In this document: positions 26,279 through 33,869 of the stretch, in pieces | Numbering within the stretch: the first letter of the stretch is position 1 | How the letters are laid out: every line of letters begins with the position of its first letter | Assembly: GCF_004785795.1 (NCBI RefSeq) | Contig: NZ_SRRO01000001.1 | Coordinates: forward strand, 4,030,001 to 4,094,000 | Length of the DNA: 64,000 nt | Reading direction: 5' to 3' | Source: Nocardioides eburneiflavus | GTDB lineage: Bacteria; Actinomycetota; Actinomycetes; Propionibacteriales; Nocardioidaceae | Position numbers and translations under genes: made by a program | The notes under the pieces: generated by a model | Seen by the model: the letters and a program-made list of their open reading frames with translations, nothing else | Databases searched by the model: none | Told to the model about the DNA's origin: nothing

Positions 26279-26989
26279 TTGGTCGAGGGAGCACAGCGGC
26301 CGAGGGTTGGGGGGTGGATTGCGGCTAATGCCACTGCCGGGCGGACCTACTCCTACGACTGGTGTCGCTTCCGACGCAACTCTCACTGCTACTTCTCTGG
26401 TGTCATCGACGAAGCCACCTCTCAAGAGACTGGACACAAGGTGTACGTCCCGATGGACCGTGGCAATTGCTGGCGGTCACCGTGGACATCGCAGCAGCTC
26501 TGCGGTTCCGCTCAGCCTGGCCCAAACGCGGAGAGCGAACCGCGCTATACGGACGCCACCGTTCCGTGGGAGGCCATGGGACAGCGCGACTACCCAACGG
26601 AGATCAGCAGTCGGTACGCGCCGCCGCTCACGTCCGCGGTCGCGACCATTGGGCCCGGTGAATCACCTGCCGTGCTGTCTGAAGGGATGCCCGTCTCCCG
26701 CGATGCGGCTGGCACGCGCTGGCCCGGGACCGCCGTCCCAGAACCCTTGAACCTCGAACCGGCGATAGATCTACCCCGCGCTTTCGCAGACCTCGTACAG
26801 CTTCGGACCGCCGGCTATCTGGCGTGGAACGAGTTCATGTACCTGCGGGCGCGGTTGGGAAATCCAAAGGGTCCAGTGCCACTGGGTTCATCTGACGCAG
26901 GCACGTCAGCTGGCGCACGCCTGACCAGGTTGTGCAACCTCGGCGTCCTCACCACGGACGAACTGCAGTACCTGTCCGCTCGCAGGTGA
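26279..26989 (+). CDS. Hypothetical protein, probably 5'-truncated by the IS insertion
   Basis: The frame opens with TTG at 26279, but it is open back to the IS border (first in-frame stop at 26162-26164) and no start has an SD. The true N-terminus was therefore probably lost to the IS. The visible 236 codons have good codon bias. They include a Trp/Cys-rich part (TYSYDWCRFRRNSHCYFSG, then NCWRSPWTSQQLCGS) and end with two SHOCT-like helical repeats, DLVQLRTAGYLAWNEFMYLR and RLTRLCNLGVLTTDELQYLS. Function unknown; SHOCT motifs suggest oligomerisation or membrane association. Confidence 0.5.
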   Translation: MVEGAQRPRVGGWIAANATAGRTYSYDWCRFRRNSHCYFSGVIDEATSQETGHKVYVPMDRGNCWRSPWTSQQLCGSAQPGPNAESEPRYTDATVPWEAMGQRDYPTEISSRYAPPLTSAVATIGPGESPAVLSEGMPVSRDAAGTRWPGTAVPEPLNLEPAIDLPRAFADLVQLRTAGYLAWNEFMYLRARLGNPKGPVPLGSSDAGTSAGARLTRLCNLGVLTTDELQYLSARR

Positions 26990-27286
26990 CTTGCCGTGAC
27001 GCAAAGCCTTGCGGGCGCTTCCCCGCCCACCGGGCTGTGCGAAAAGCGCCTCGCGACAATTTCTCGACTCGCGCAGTCATCTGAATCGACCCAATTATCA
27101 GCGCGACCTACATACGGAACTTGTACGGTTCCGCAAACGTGCGTACTTCCGCCGCTCGCTGGTCCCAACCCAAGGTTCGACCTGGGTGACATCCGCTGCC
27201 GCTGTGCGATGACGACTGCGGAACTTTCCATGGTCACCCGGTGATTTCGGCCCCCAAAGGCAGGTCCCCGAGGCAGGATTCCAGGC
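26990..27286. other. Intergenic region without recognisable gene
   Basis: These 297 bases hold only short shadow frames. A small dyad CGGAAC/GTTCCG occurs near 27115-27133. Composition is more AT-rich than the housekeeping part of the window. The promoter of the next gene should lie here, but I cannot place boxes. Confidence 0.3.
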
Positions 27287-27820
27287 ATGAAGCTCGGTTT
27301 CCGCCTCCACGACGAGCACGACCACCCCGACCTTGCCGGCAAGAGCGGTCGCGACTTCCGGTTGTGGTTGAACGCCCACATGATGACTGCGCATCGGGAA
27401 CGTCCGACACTCAAGGGGACCGAAGAGAAGACACGGCGACGACACGCGGCGTTGCACGCGGAAATGGCGATGAGAGCGGAGCAATGGGCCACTCTCATCG
27501 GCACTGAGCTTCCTCGGCCCGGCACGGACGAAGCAAGAGCACTTGAAAGGTCGCTAGCCCCTGCGAAGACCCGGCCTCCAGCGACGAAGTTGAAGAAGCG
27601 CAGGAAGAAGAAGCTCGATGGAGGGCGTACCACGGGCACCGCATTGACGCCGAAGCCCAAGGCTCCGCGCCCGCACAACGCCAAGTGCCGCATGTGCGGC
27701 CAATCATTTCACCGTCCGGCGACCGAGAAGAAGTCGACTTGCGACATCTGTGCCCCTCCATCTTCAAATTCGGTGCGCACCGTCAGCGGGGGCCTGCCCG
27801 GTCTCGGTAGCCGGCGCTGA
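27287..27820 (+). CDS. Hypothetical protein with basic linker and C-terminal zinc ribbon
   Basis: A 177-aa protein. Residues 1-75 are mixed helical (RLHDEHDHPDLAGKSGRDF, LWLNAHMMTAHRERPTLKG). Residues about 90-130 are a Lys/Arg-rich linker (KLKKRRKKKLDGGR) that would bind nucleic acid. The C-terminus has a zinc knuckle, CRMCGQSFHRPATEKKSTC followed by DICA. The combination suggests a DNA- or RNA-binding protein. No family recognised. Confidence 0.6.
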   Translation: MKLGFRLHDEHDHPDLAGKSGRDFRLWLNAHMMTAHRERPTLKGTEEKTRRRHAALHAEMAMRAEQWATLIGTELPRPGTDEARALERSLAPAKTRPPATKLKKRRKKKLDGGRTTGTALTPKPKAPRPHNAKCRMCGQSFHRPATEKKSTCDICAPPSSNSVRTVSGGLPGLGSRR

Positions 27821-28120
27821 CGGCCGGGCTACAGGGCATGGCCGCAAGCTGGCGCTGTCCAGCCTGAGAGCCTCTGCGGAGAGCGACTGGGGTGGCGCGA
27901 GCTGCGTCACTTCGCCGCCTGTCGGGGACGTTCGGACCCGCCCCGGGTTAGTGCGCCGACGGCCTATCCGGCCTCGATCCCATCGACCACGCGCACGTTC
28001 GACCACCTGACCGACGCTTGGCGAGGGACGTCCGTTCACGACGTGCCAACCGCTCTGCTGAGGACGGGACAGCCACCGCGTCGCGGGTACCGACCGCAGG
28101 CCCGACCGATGCGCGCGCGA
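27821..28120. other. Intergenic region without recognisable gene
   Basis: The 300 bases between the zinc-ribbon gene (+) and the DUF4193 gene (-) contain no frame with credible codon use, no long hairpin and no tRNA. Both flanking genes end here. Confidence 0.3.
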
Positions 28121-28417
28121 TTAGGCGCAGTCGCGACAAACGGGCGGGGTGTCTGCTGTCCGCGCGCTGCGGTGGTGCACGAGGAAGCACACCGAACATG
28201 TGAACTCGTCGTCCTGCTTCGGCACCACCTCGATGCTGAGCTCCTCATTCGACAGGTCCGCTCCGGGCAGTTCGAAGGACTCTGCGGCCTCGGTTTCGTC
28301 CTCGTCGATCTTGCTGGAGCTCGCGTCCTTGTCGGTCGCAGCGAGGCGAAGAGCCTCGAGGCTCTCCTCCTTCTGCTCCTCTTCGCTCTTGCGAGAGGCG
28401 TCGTAGTCAGTTGCCAT
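28121..28417 (-). CDS. DUF4193 family protein
   Basis: A 98-aa acidic protein with the full DUF4193 pattern: MATDYDASRKSEEEQKEESL at the start, DEDETEAAESFELPGADLS in the middle and the zinc knuckle FTCSVCFLVHHR...PPVCRDCA at the end. The family is nearly universal in Actinobacteria and usually lies in a conserved chromosomal context; its role is unknown. Its presence among mobility genes suggests an extra, divergent copy carried by the island. This identification is by family pattern and is firm. Confidence 0.88.
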   Translation of the reverse strand: MATDYDASRKSEEEQKEESLEALRLAATDKDASSSKIDEDETEAAESFELPGADLSNEELSIEVVPKQDDEFTCSVCFLVHHRSARTADTPPVCRDCA

Positions 28418-28656
28418 GGCGGGAAGTACGTCCTATTCGTCGGGCGAGGGCAGTCTGCCGTACCAAGTCCGTCCTTTGAACACGCATTCAGATGAGCATT
28501 CGGCTCCCGAGGCCCCTCACCTCAGTGGACCGACGGCGATCAAGTAGCTCCGGCGCTTGTCGGGGAACGTCCGAATCTGTCACCCCTCTGTGTCAAGACC
28601 CAGCAGGAGCGGAGTTCTAGGTAGACAGGGAAACATTGACATGTGACGTTCTGTGC

Positions 28657-29643
28657 ATGGGATTTACTGCGCGCAAGAGCTTCAAGGTCATGCCTGGCGT
28701 CCGCATGACGGTGTCAAAGGCTGGCGTCAGTACCTCCGTCGGAACGCGAGGGGCCCGCGTAACGCGCACGGCGTCCGGTCGGGTCACCCGGACGGTTGGG
28801 TTGCCGGGGTCCGGGATCTCTCACACCAAGACGATGTCCTCCGGCGCGTCGAATCGACCCGTCGCGCCGCCGCAACCGTCGAAGCCCGTCAAGCCGGGAC
28901 TGATGGCGCCTAAGTGGGAGAAGGAACTGCACAAAGTCATCACTGAGCAGAAGTTTGATGAACTCCCACGCATCGCAGGGGCCTACCCAGAGGCAGCCGA
29001 GCTGGCCGCGACGCTGGATGGCCTCATGGCCATGCAGGCAGGAGAGGATGCTCGTGCACTTGAAGCGTGCCGCTGGGCATGGGCCACAGGGGGCGACATC
29101 GGAGAGCACCCCTTCGTCCGCAAGTACATCGGACGGACGTCGGTGAGAATCGTCGTCGCCTCCGGGGTCGAGGCGACAGTCCCCCTCGGTCGCGATGCTC
29201 TCGGGCTCGCTCTTGCCGAACTAGAGCAGGCCGCGGGCAACCTCGATGAGGCGATCGCCGTGGTCGAGGCGCTGGACCCCTCAGCAATCGCCGCGGTTTC
29301 GCTCTGTGAGCTCTATCTAGAGGCAGGTCGCTACGACGATGTCGTTGATCTGACCAACGGCATGGGCAACACCGATGACCCGACCGCTCTTCTCGTCGCC
29401 TTTAGAGGCGCAGCGCTCCGCGAACAGGGCCACTTCGTCGCGGCTCGCGAAGCGTTCAAGGAAGCGCTCAAGTCGAAGACGCGCGACTCCGCCATTCGAC
29501 ACAAGGCCCTCATCGAAAGGGCAGAGACCTACGTTGCGGAGAACAAGGTCGCCATGGCGAAGAAGGATCTCGAGCGCGTGTTGGCGGAGGACGCGTCGGC
29601 GCCCGGCGTGCGGGAACGGCTGGCAGAGCTGTCGTCGTCATAA
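28657..29643 (+). CDS. DUF4236 domain protein with TPR-like C-terminal region
   Basis: A 328-aa protein. The first about 55 residues match DUF4236: MGFTARKSFKVMPGVRMTVS, then GVSTSVGTRGARVTRT and GLPGSGISHTK, a small beta domain of unknown function. Residues about 75-325 are helical with TPR-like pairs, for example LAELEQAAGNLDEAIAVVEA, RGAALREQGHFVAAREAFKE and AKKDLERVLAEDASAPGVRE. A TTG at 28636 would add 7 residues, but the family starts at the ATG at 28657. No strong SD. Probably a scaffold protein. Confidence 0.75.
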   Translation: MGFTARKSFKVMPGVRMTVSKAGVSTSVGTRGARVTRTASGRVTRTVGLPGSGISHTKTMSSGASNRPVAPPQPSKPVKPGLMAPKWEKELHKVITEQKFDELPRIAGAYPEAAELAATLDGLMAMQAGEDARALEACRWAWATGGDIGEHPFVRKYIGRTSVRIVVASGVEATVPLGRDALGLALAELEQAAGNLDEAIAVVEALDPSAIAAVSLCELYLEAGRYDDVVDLTNGMGNTDDPTALLVAFRGAALREQGHFVAAREAFKEALKSKTRDSAIRHKALIERAETYVAENKVAMAKKDLERVLAEDASAPGVRERLAELSSS

Positions 29644-29726
29644 CAACGTCGCAACGACGTCGTGGGAGTCGAAACCGTCGGACGTGTGGGCATGCCTAGC
29701 CGCCTGCCGGTCCCGCGCACAGGAGA

Positions 29727-29755
29727 GCCCCCGACCTGGGCAGCAGGTCGGGGGC
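29727..29755. terminator. Strong bidirectional hairpin terminator
   Basis: GCCCCCGACCTG (29727-29738) and CAGGTCGGGGGC (29744-29755) form a perfect 12-bp stem with a 5-nt loop. It lies between the convergent DUF4236 (+) and nuclease (-) genes. There is no T-run; GC-rich stems of this kind are the usual actinobacterial terminators. Confidence 0.8.
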
Positions 29756-29768
29756 CTCCCACGGCGAG

Positions 29769-30470
29769 TCACCAGCAGCTGTTCCACAGCCCCCGGTCGT
29801 TGTTGCGTGCCTGCGTGATAGCTCGCACGTACTGGCCGTCGCGAGCCACGGGCTTACCGCCGAAGACATAGCGCTTGGTGTAGCCGTTGAAGGCCTGCCG
29901 GTAGGAGAGGTCCTTGTAGCCGCCGCGCTTCGCGACGTAACGGAGCAGGCGGCCATAGCGGTCCTTGGCGGCCTGACTGCGGTCAGAGACCATGTCGACG
30001 GTCGACCTGACGGGTGCGAGCTTGCGAAGGTTGTCGGTGGCGTCATTAGCGCCGCAGCGACCGCGCTCAGGGGTGTTAATGCCGAGCATGCGGACGCTGA
30101 CCAGTGCGCCGCTCTTGAGGCGGACCTTGAGCGTGTCGCCGTCGATGACCTTCACGACGTTGCCGGTCTCGCGGTAGAGCGCGGGCCCGGGGTTGGGGGT
30201 GTTGTTGCCGCCGGTGTTGCCGGGGTTGGGCTGAGGGTTGCCGCGGCCGATGCAGGGGCAGGGATTGGACTCGCAAGCGATGCCGTTGCCGTCGGCGTCG
30301 AGTCGGTGGGGGTCGCCGGGGCCGGCGTTGTTGAAGAAGGTCTGAGCGGCGGCCTGGGTGGCGAAGTCGCCGCAGTCGCGGTCATAGAAGGCCTGGGCGG
30401 GCTGGGTGAAGGTGGCGAGGCCGACGAGGGCCACGAGCAGGGCGAGGGCCCTGGCTATGTGCTTGATCAT
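29769..30470 (-). CDS. Secreted thermonuclease (SNase) with N-terminal Excalibur calcium-binding domain
   Basis: A 233-aa exported nuclease. The start ATG at 30470 follows GGGGGAACTC. Residues 1-27 are a Sec signal peptide ending in PAQA. Then comes an Excalibur domain (DCGDFATQAAAQTFFNNAG, DADGNGIACE), a Pro/Asn/Gly linker, and an SNase domain with KVIDGDTLKVRL and RMLGINTPERG carrying the catalytic Asp, Arg and Glu positions, followed by KDRYGRLLRYV. It would degrade extracellular nucleic acids with calcium. Domain order is reversed relative to many relatives, which have Excalibur at the C-terminus. Confidence 0.9.
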   Translation of the reverse strand: MIKHIARALALLVALVGLATFTQPAQAFYDRDCGDFATQAAAQTFFNNAGPGDPHRLDADGNGIACESNPCPCIGRGNPQPNPGNTGGNNTPNPGPALYRETGNVVKVIDGDTLKVRLKSGALVSVRMLGINTPERGRCGANDATDNLRKLAPVRSTVDMVSDRSQAAKDRYGRLLRYVAKRGGYKDLSYRQAFNGYTKRYVFGGKPVARDGQYVRAITQARNNDRGLWNSCW

Positions 30471-30589
30471 GAGTTCCCCCGGTGGTGGTGATGCTGACGG
30501 GGCCACGGTGTCATGACGCTCCTGACGCCGCAGGCGTTCGAGGAGATCCCCTCCAACGGGGTGAAGGTGGTTCCGGTTAGCCTGCCGCT

Positions 30590-31033
30590 GTGTCCGAGTC
30601 GGGGTGGATCACGCAGCGCGAGGCCGCGCGCCTGCTCGGCGTGCACCCGAGCCTGATCCCGAAGATGCTGCGCCGAGGCGACCTCACCTCGCGCGGCCTG
30701 CAGCCGTCGCTGTCGCGTGCGGACGTGCTTGAGCTCGCGGCCGCTCGCACAGCAGCCGGCGCAGAGCGTGAGGACCGGCGTACGGCGCCACCGCGGAGTA
30801 CGCAGCCTCCTGACGGGCAGCACGAGTGGTTGCGAGCACCAGCGGCCGCGGCGGTCCTGGGATGCACGACGATCGCGCTGCAGGGTCGTTGCGCGCGTGG
30901 TCAGGTGCCCTACACGGTGCACGACGGGCGACGGTGGTTCCGGCTGGACCTGCTCGAACTGCAGGTGCGCGCGCGGGTCGCGGAGGAGCGCCGCCGCGTC
31001 GGCTCCAGTGCGTTGAGTCCTTCGTCTACATGA
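30590..31033 (+). CDS. Putative DNA-binding protein with two MerR/excisionase-like HTH modules
   Basis: A 147-aa protein starting with GTG. The first module, WITQREAARLLGVHPSLIPK, and the second, EWLRAPAAAAVLGCTTIALQ, each look like the N-terminal helices of a MerR or Xis-type winged HTH. Each is followed by a short basic strand (LRRGDLTSRGL; VHDGRRWFRLDLLEL). Two tandem half-domains suggest recognition of an extended site. It lies in the island away from both integrases and could regulate excision or transcription there; this is inference. Confidence 0.6.
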   Translation: MSESGWITQREAARLLGVHPSLIPKMLRRGDLTSRGLQPSLSRADVLELAAARTAAGAEREDRRTAPPRSTQPPDGQHEWLRAPAAAAVLGCTTIALQGRCARGQVPYTVHDGRRWFRLDLLELQVRARVAEERRRVGSSALSPSST

Positions 31034-31340
31034 AGATCATGGCGAGGTTGATGCCGATGTCGTCCCAGCTGCTTTGATATTCGTCGCCCATCACAGCAGG
31101 CATGGTGTCGATGACGCTGCCGCAAGCGATCCAGGCCCCGTTGAACGCGTCTTGGGCTTCATCGACCGCCATCTCGCTCCCCATCACTTCGATCCCGGTC
31201 CCCATGTCGGGGTTGGGCACGTCAGCGAACCTGGTCACTTCGCCGCGACCGAACATGGGGAACGACAGCGGCTTGGTGTTGCTGAGCTGCCCGAGCAGCC
31301 GTCGTCGCTTAGTCAGCCCTTGTCGCGGCACTGCTTGCAA
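31026..31340 (-). CDS. Hypothetical protein, up to 104 aa
   Basis: Acidic protein with good GC-rich third codon positions. Its most ordered part is MFGRGEVTRFADVPNPDMGT, then EVMGSEMAVDEAQDAFNGAW and DEYQSSWDDIG. The ATG at 31340 lies inside the preceding small gene (28-bp overlap); a later start is possible. It also overlaps the end of the opposite-strand HTH gene by 8 bp. No family recognised. Probably co-transcribed with the 51-aa CxxC protein upstream. Confidence 0.45.
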   Translation of the reverse strand: MQAVPRQGLTKRRRLLGQLSNTKPLSFPMFGRGEVTRFADVPNPDMGTGIEVMGSEMAVDEAQDAFNGAWIACGSVIDTMPAVMGDEYQSSWDDIGINLAMIFM

Positions 31341-31468
31341 CGAGGAAAGCCGCCGGTGCCGTGGAGCTTGTCATGCGCTGGGATCTGCTGCCCAGTGGGG
31401 CAGTCATTGTGATCGTGGTGAACGTCTGGGTCGGACTGATTGCTCGAGTGGTAGGCCGAAACCTTCAT
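31313..31468 (-). CDS. Small His/Cys-rich protein, 51 aa
   Basis: A small gene starting at the ATG at 31468, with an AGGAG site spaced 5 nt before it. The peptide begins MKVSAYHSSNQSDPDVHHDH and continues NDCPTGQQIPAHDKL to RCKQCRDKG. The C-x-n-C-x-x-C and histidine cluster looks like a small zinc-binding domain. It is followed with overlap by the 104-aa unknown gene. The strong SD and metal-ligand pattern make it credible despite its size. Confidence 0.6.
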   Translation of the reverse strand: MKVSAYHSSNQSDPDVHHDHNDCPTGQQIPAHDKLHGTGGFPRCKQCRDKG

Positions 31469-31684
31469 GGTGGCTCCTGGAGGGTTTGCAGGGACGTCGC
31501 CGGCATGACGACAATCTGGAGGCTAGAGGCGACCACCGACATCTCCCCGTTGTCCACCCCCTGAGCGGCAGCGATCCATGCGGCGTACATCCGCGGCATT
31601 CCGCCGCTTGCGGGCTACTCGTCACCCGGCATTCCCAAGGCAAAGGCAGGGACGCTGAGAGGTCGATCTCCCGTGACGACGGGC

Positions 31685-32077
31685 CTACGTTTTCCCGACC
31701 GCGGCGACCGCATCGATCTCGATGCGCTTGTCGCCGCGGAAGCCCGCGACCTGGACCGTGGTCCGCGGCGGCAGCGGAACGCCGGCCAAGCGCGTGCAGT
31801 ACGCGGCGTCGTACGCGCCGAACTCCTCGAGGTCTGCGAGGAACACCGTCACCTTGAGCAGCAGGGCGAGCGACGAGCCGGCGTCGGTGAGTACGGACTC
31901 GAGGTTGTCGAGGGCGACTTGGACCTGGTCTTCGATGGAGTCCGGAACTGATCCGTCCGCCCGCCGCGGGACCTGCCCGCACGCCCAGACGACTCCGTCG
32001 TGGGAGGCCGACGCCATGTAGGAGCGAGGCACGCCGTCGGTGTGATCGCGTCGACTCACTCCAACACCCCGGGTCAC
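31685..32077 (-). CDS. RidA (YjgF/UK114) family protein
   Basis: A 130-aa trimeric-type RidA protein. It shows VVWACGQVPRRADGS, IEDQVQVALDNLESVLTDAG, LLLKVTVFLADLEEFGAYD and the signature-like PPRTTVQVAGFRGDKRIEID. The R in PPRTTVQV corresponds to the arginine that binds carboxylates in imine deaminases. RidA proteins hydrolyse reactive enamines/imines. Here it is the last gene of a six-gene operon (ATGA overlap with the gene before) and probably clears an imine from that pathway. Confidence 0.88.
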   Translation of the reverse strand: MTRGVGVSRRDHTDGVPRSYMASASHDGVVWACGQVPRRADGSVPDSIEDQVQVALDNLESVLTDAGSSLALLLKVTVFLADLEEFGAYDAAYCTRLAGVPLPPRTTVQVAGFRGDKRIEIDAVAAVGKT

Positions 32078-32865
32078 GAGTCGGCCTCGGGGACCAAGAA
32101 GTGCTGCGCGTGCGATGCCACTACGCGCCAGGTCGCCCTGTCGACGTCAACGCCGTGCCGCGCGGCCGCTAGGCGGCGCTCGGCGCGCTGTCCCGGGGTG
32201 TCCCAGGTCAACCGGGCGAGGCTGGTTTCTGTGGTCCGGACTCCCGTAGCAACGACGAATCCCTCGAGTCCCACGAGATCGTCCGTATCCAAGAGGCTCA
32301 CGATGGCGGCGGGATCCAGCTCGCCGTGGGCGAGGTTGCCTTCGGGGGTCGCCATCGTCACGAGGCTGGGCTCATGGGGAAGGAGCTGGATCGCGGTCAC
32401 GCTCGTGCCGGTCATCCTGGCCGCGGCGAGGAGGGGGTCGTTCAGCATCGAGTCGACCGCAACTTCGGCGGAGGTCGTGACGACCGCGGGCTCCGTTTCT
32501 CCAGCGGCGAGGTCGATCACGTACGGGCCGACGCGAAGCCCACCCGAGCGTCCTGCGCAGTCGACTTGCAGGATCGTCCTCGCTCCTGCCCGGCGTGCGC
32601 AGCTCAGGCCCTCTCGGGGCCATGCGCCGCGAGCCAGGTCGGCGACCAGACCGGTGAGTCCCACCCCGGCGTGGAGCTCGGCGTGCAGCACCTGGCTCGC
32701 GCCGGTTGCTGCTTCGCCGGGACTCGCGCCGGCCGCCACGAGCGCACGGTAGGAGTACTCGCGGATCTCCCGGATGGCGACTCGGATATTGGCCCCAGTG
32801 AGCTGCGGCACCGTGTCCTCCTCACTGTCGAACGCTGATGCGTCAAGCGTGGTGCAGGTGTTCAT
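32074..32865 (-). CDS. Unknown protein, 263 aa, faintly like the N-terminal part of Ldh2/DUF3726 proteins
   Basis: Residues about 25-75 (VAIREIREYSYRALVAAGAS, GEAATGASQVLHAELHAGVG) recall the first helices of Ldh2 malate/lactate dehydrogenases, but no NAD-site pattern follows. The rest (VDCAGRSGGLRVGPYVIDLA, EPAVVTTSAEVAVDSMLND) also resembles what I know as DUF3726. I do not claim an enzyme activity. It overlaps its upstream and downstream neighbours by 4 bp each, so it belongs to the BCCT-ALDH operon. Confidence 0.55.
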   Translation of the reverse strand: MNTCTTLDASAFDSEEDTVPQLTGANIRVAIREIREYSYRALVAAGASPGEAATGASQVLHAELHAGVGLTGLVADLARGAWPREGLSCARRAGARTILQVDCAGRSGGLRVGPYVIDLAAGETEPAVVTTSAEVAVDSMLNDPLLAAARMTGTSVTAIQLLPHEPSLVTMATPEGNLAHGELDPAAIVSLLDTDDLVGLEGFVVATGVRTTETSLARLTWDTPGQRAERRLAAARHGVDVDRATWRVVASHAQHFLVPEADS

Positions 32866-33869
32866 GCCGGCCTCCCTGAAGCGAAGACATCATCGAAGAG
32901 CCGCAGCCAGTTCTCGCCCAGCACGCTTCTGACGGTCTGCTCGTCGAGGCCGGCTGAGACCAGTCCGTCGGTGACTTGTGGGAAGTCCTCGGGCCCCCGG
33001 AACCACTGTGGCCACTGCGGCCAGGTCGCGGGGGTGTCCTCGCGGGGTCGCCAGTGGCCGCTGCGCAGCCACTCGACGTAGTCGTCCCCCCAGTTGCGGG
33101 TGCAGTCGCTACCCAGGGCGACGTGATCGGGGCCGATCTCGTCGACCAGACGGCGCACCATCGCGCAGAACTCCTCGAGCCCGGTGGACGCACCTCCGAG
33201 CACGAGCGGGTACAGGCAACAGCCCACGACCCCTCCCGATGCGGCCACCGCCCGCAGGACCTCGTCAGGCTTGTTGCGCGGGTTGTCCACGAACCAGGTC
33301 GGGTTGGAGTGGGTGATAGCCACGGGCAGCTGGGACGTCTCGACAGCATCGAGCGACGTTCGGTTGCCGACGTGCGACAGGTCGATCAGCATGCCAGCGC
33401 GGTTCATCTCCGCAACCACGTTGCGACCGAACCTGGTCAACCCGCTGTCGTGGGGCTCGTAGCACGACCCGCCGACGGCGTTCTGGATGTTGTAGGTCAG
33501 CTGGGCGACCCGGACACCCAGGCGCGCGAACACCTCCACCAGCCGGTAGTCGTCGGCGAACGGGCTGGTGTTCTGGAAGCCGAGGACGACGGCGACCCGT
33601 CCCTCCTCCTTGGCCTTGCGGATGTCGTCGGCGGTCTCGGCGAGCACCATGAGGTCCTCGTGGCGCCGGGCGAACTGGTACCACTCGGCGACCGTCCGCA
33701 GGGTCTGGTCGGTGCCCTCCCACACGGCCGCGGTCGCGTTGACGCCGGTGACCCCGCCGGTGCGGAGCTCCTCCAGCACCTCGCGGCTCCAGTTGTTGAT
33801 CTGGAGCCCGTCCACGACCACGGCGTCAGCGTGCACGCGGCTCGCGTCGACCCTCGGGTTCCCGCTCAT
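32862..33869 (-). CDS. Membrane dipeptidase (peptidase M19) homologue with altered first metal motif
   Basis: A 335-aa TIM-barrel protein of the renal dipeptidase family. Recognisable motifs are GFQNTSPFADDY, LTYNIQNAVGGSC, MLIDLSHVGNRTSLD, PVAITHSNP and HVALGSDCTRN. The usual N-terminal DGHxD metal ligands are replaced by VVVDGLQINNW, so one metal site may be missing. Non-dipeptidase M19 homologues are known next to dimethylglycine/betaine catabolism genes in pseudomonads, which fits the BCCT transporter in this operon. ATGA overlaps on both sides. Confidence 0.82.
   Translation of the reverse strand: MSGNPRVDASRVHADAVVVDGLQINNWSREVLEELRTGGVTGVNATAAVWEGTDQTLRTVAEWYQFARRHEDLMVLAETADDIRKAKEEGRVAVVLGFQNTSPFADDYRLVEVFARLGVRVAQLTYNIQNAVGGSCYEPHDSGLTRFGRNVVAEMNRAGMLIDLSHVGNRTSLDAVETSQLPVAITHSNPTWFVDNPRNKPDEVLRAVAASGGVVGCCLYPLVLGGASTGLEEFCAMVRRLVDEIGPDHVALGSDCTRNWGDDYVEWLRSGHWRPREDTPATWPQWPQWFRGPEDFPQVTDGLVSAGLDEQTVRSVLGENWLRLFDDVFASGRPA

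Noticed and set aside
26815..27693. 292-codon minus-strand open frame
   Set aside because: It lies antisense to two better genes, is rich in Arg/Ser/Cys from GC-skewed shadow reading and has no start signal.
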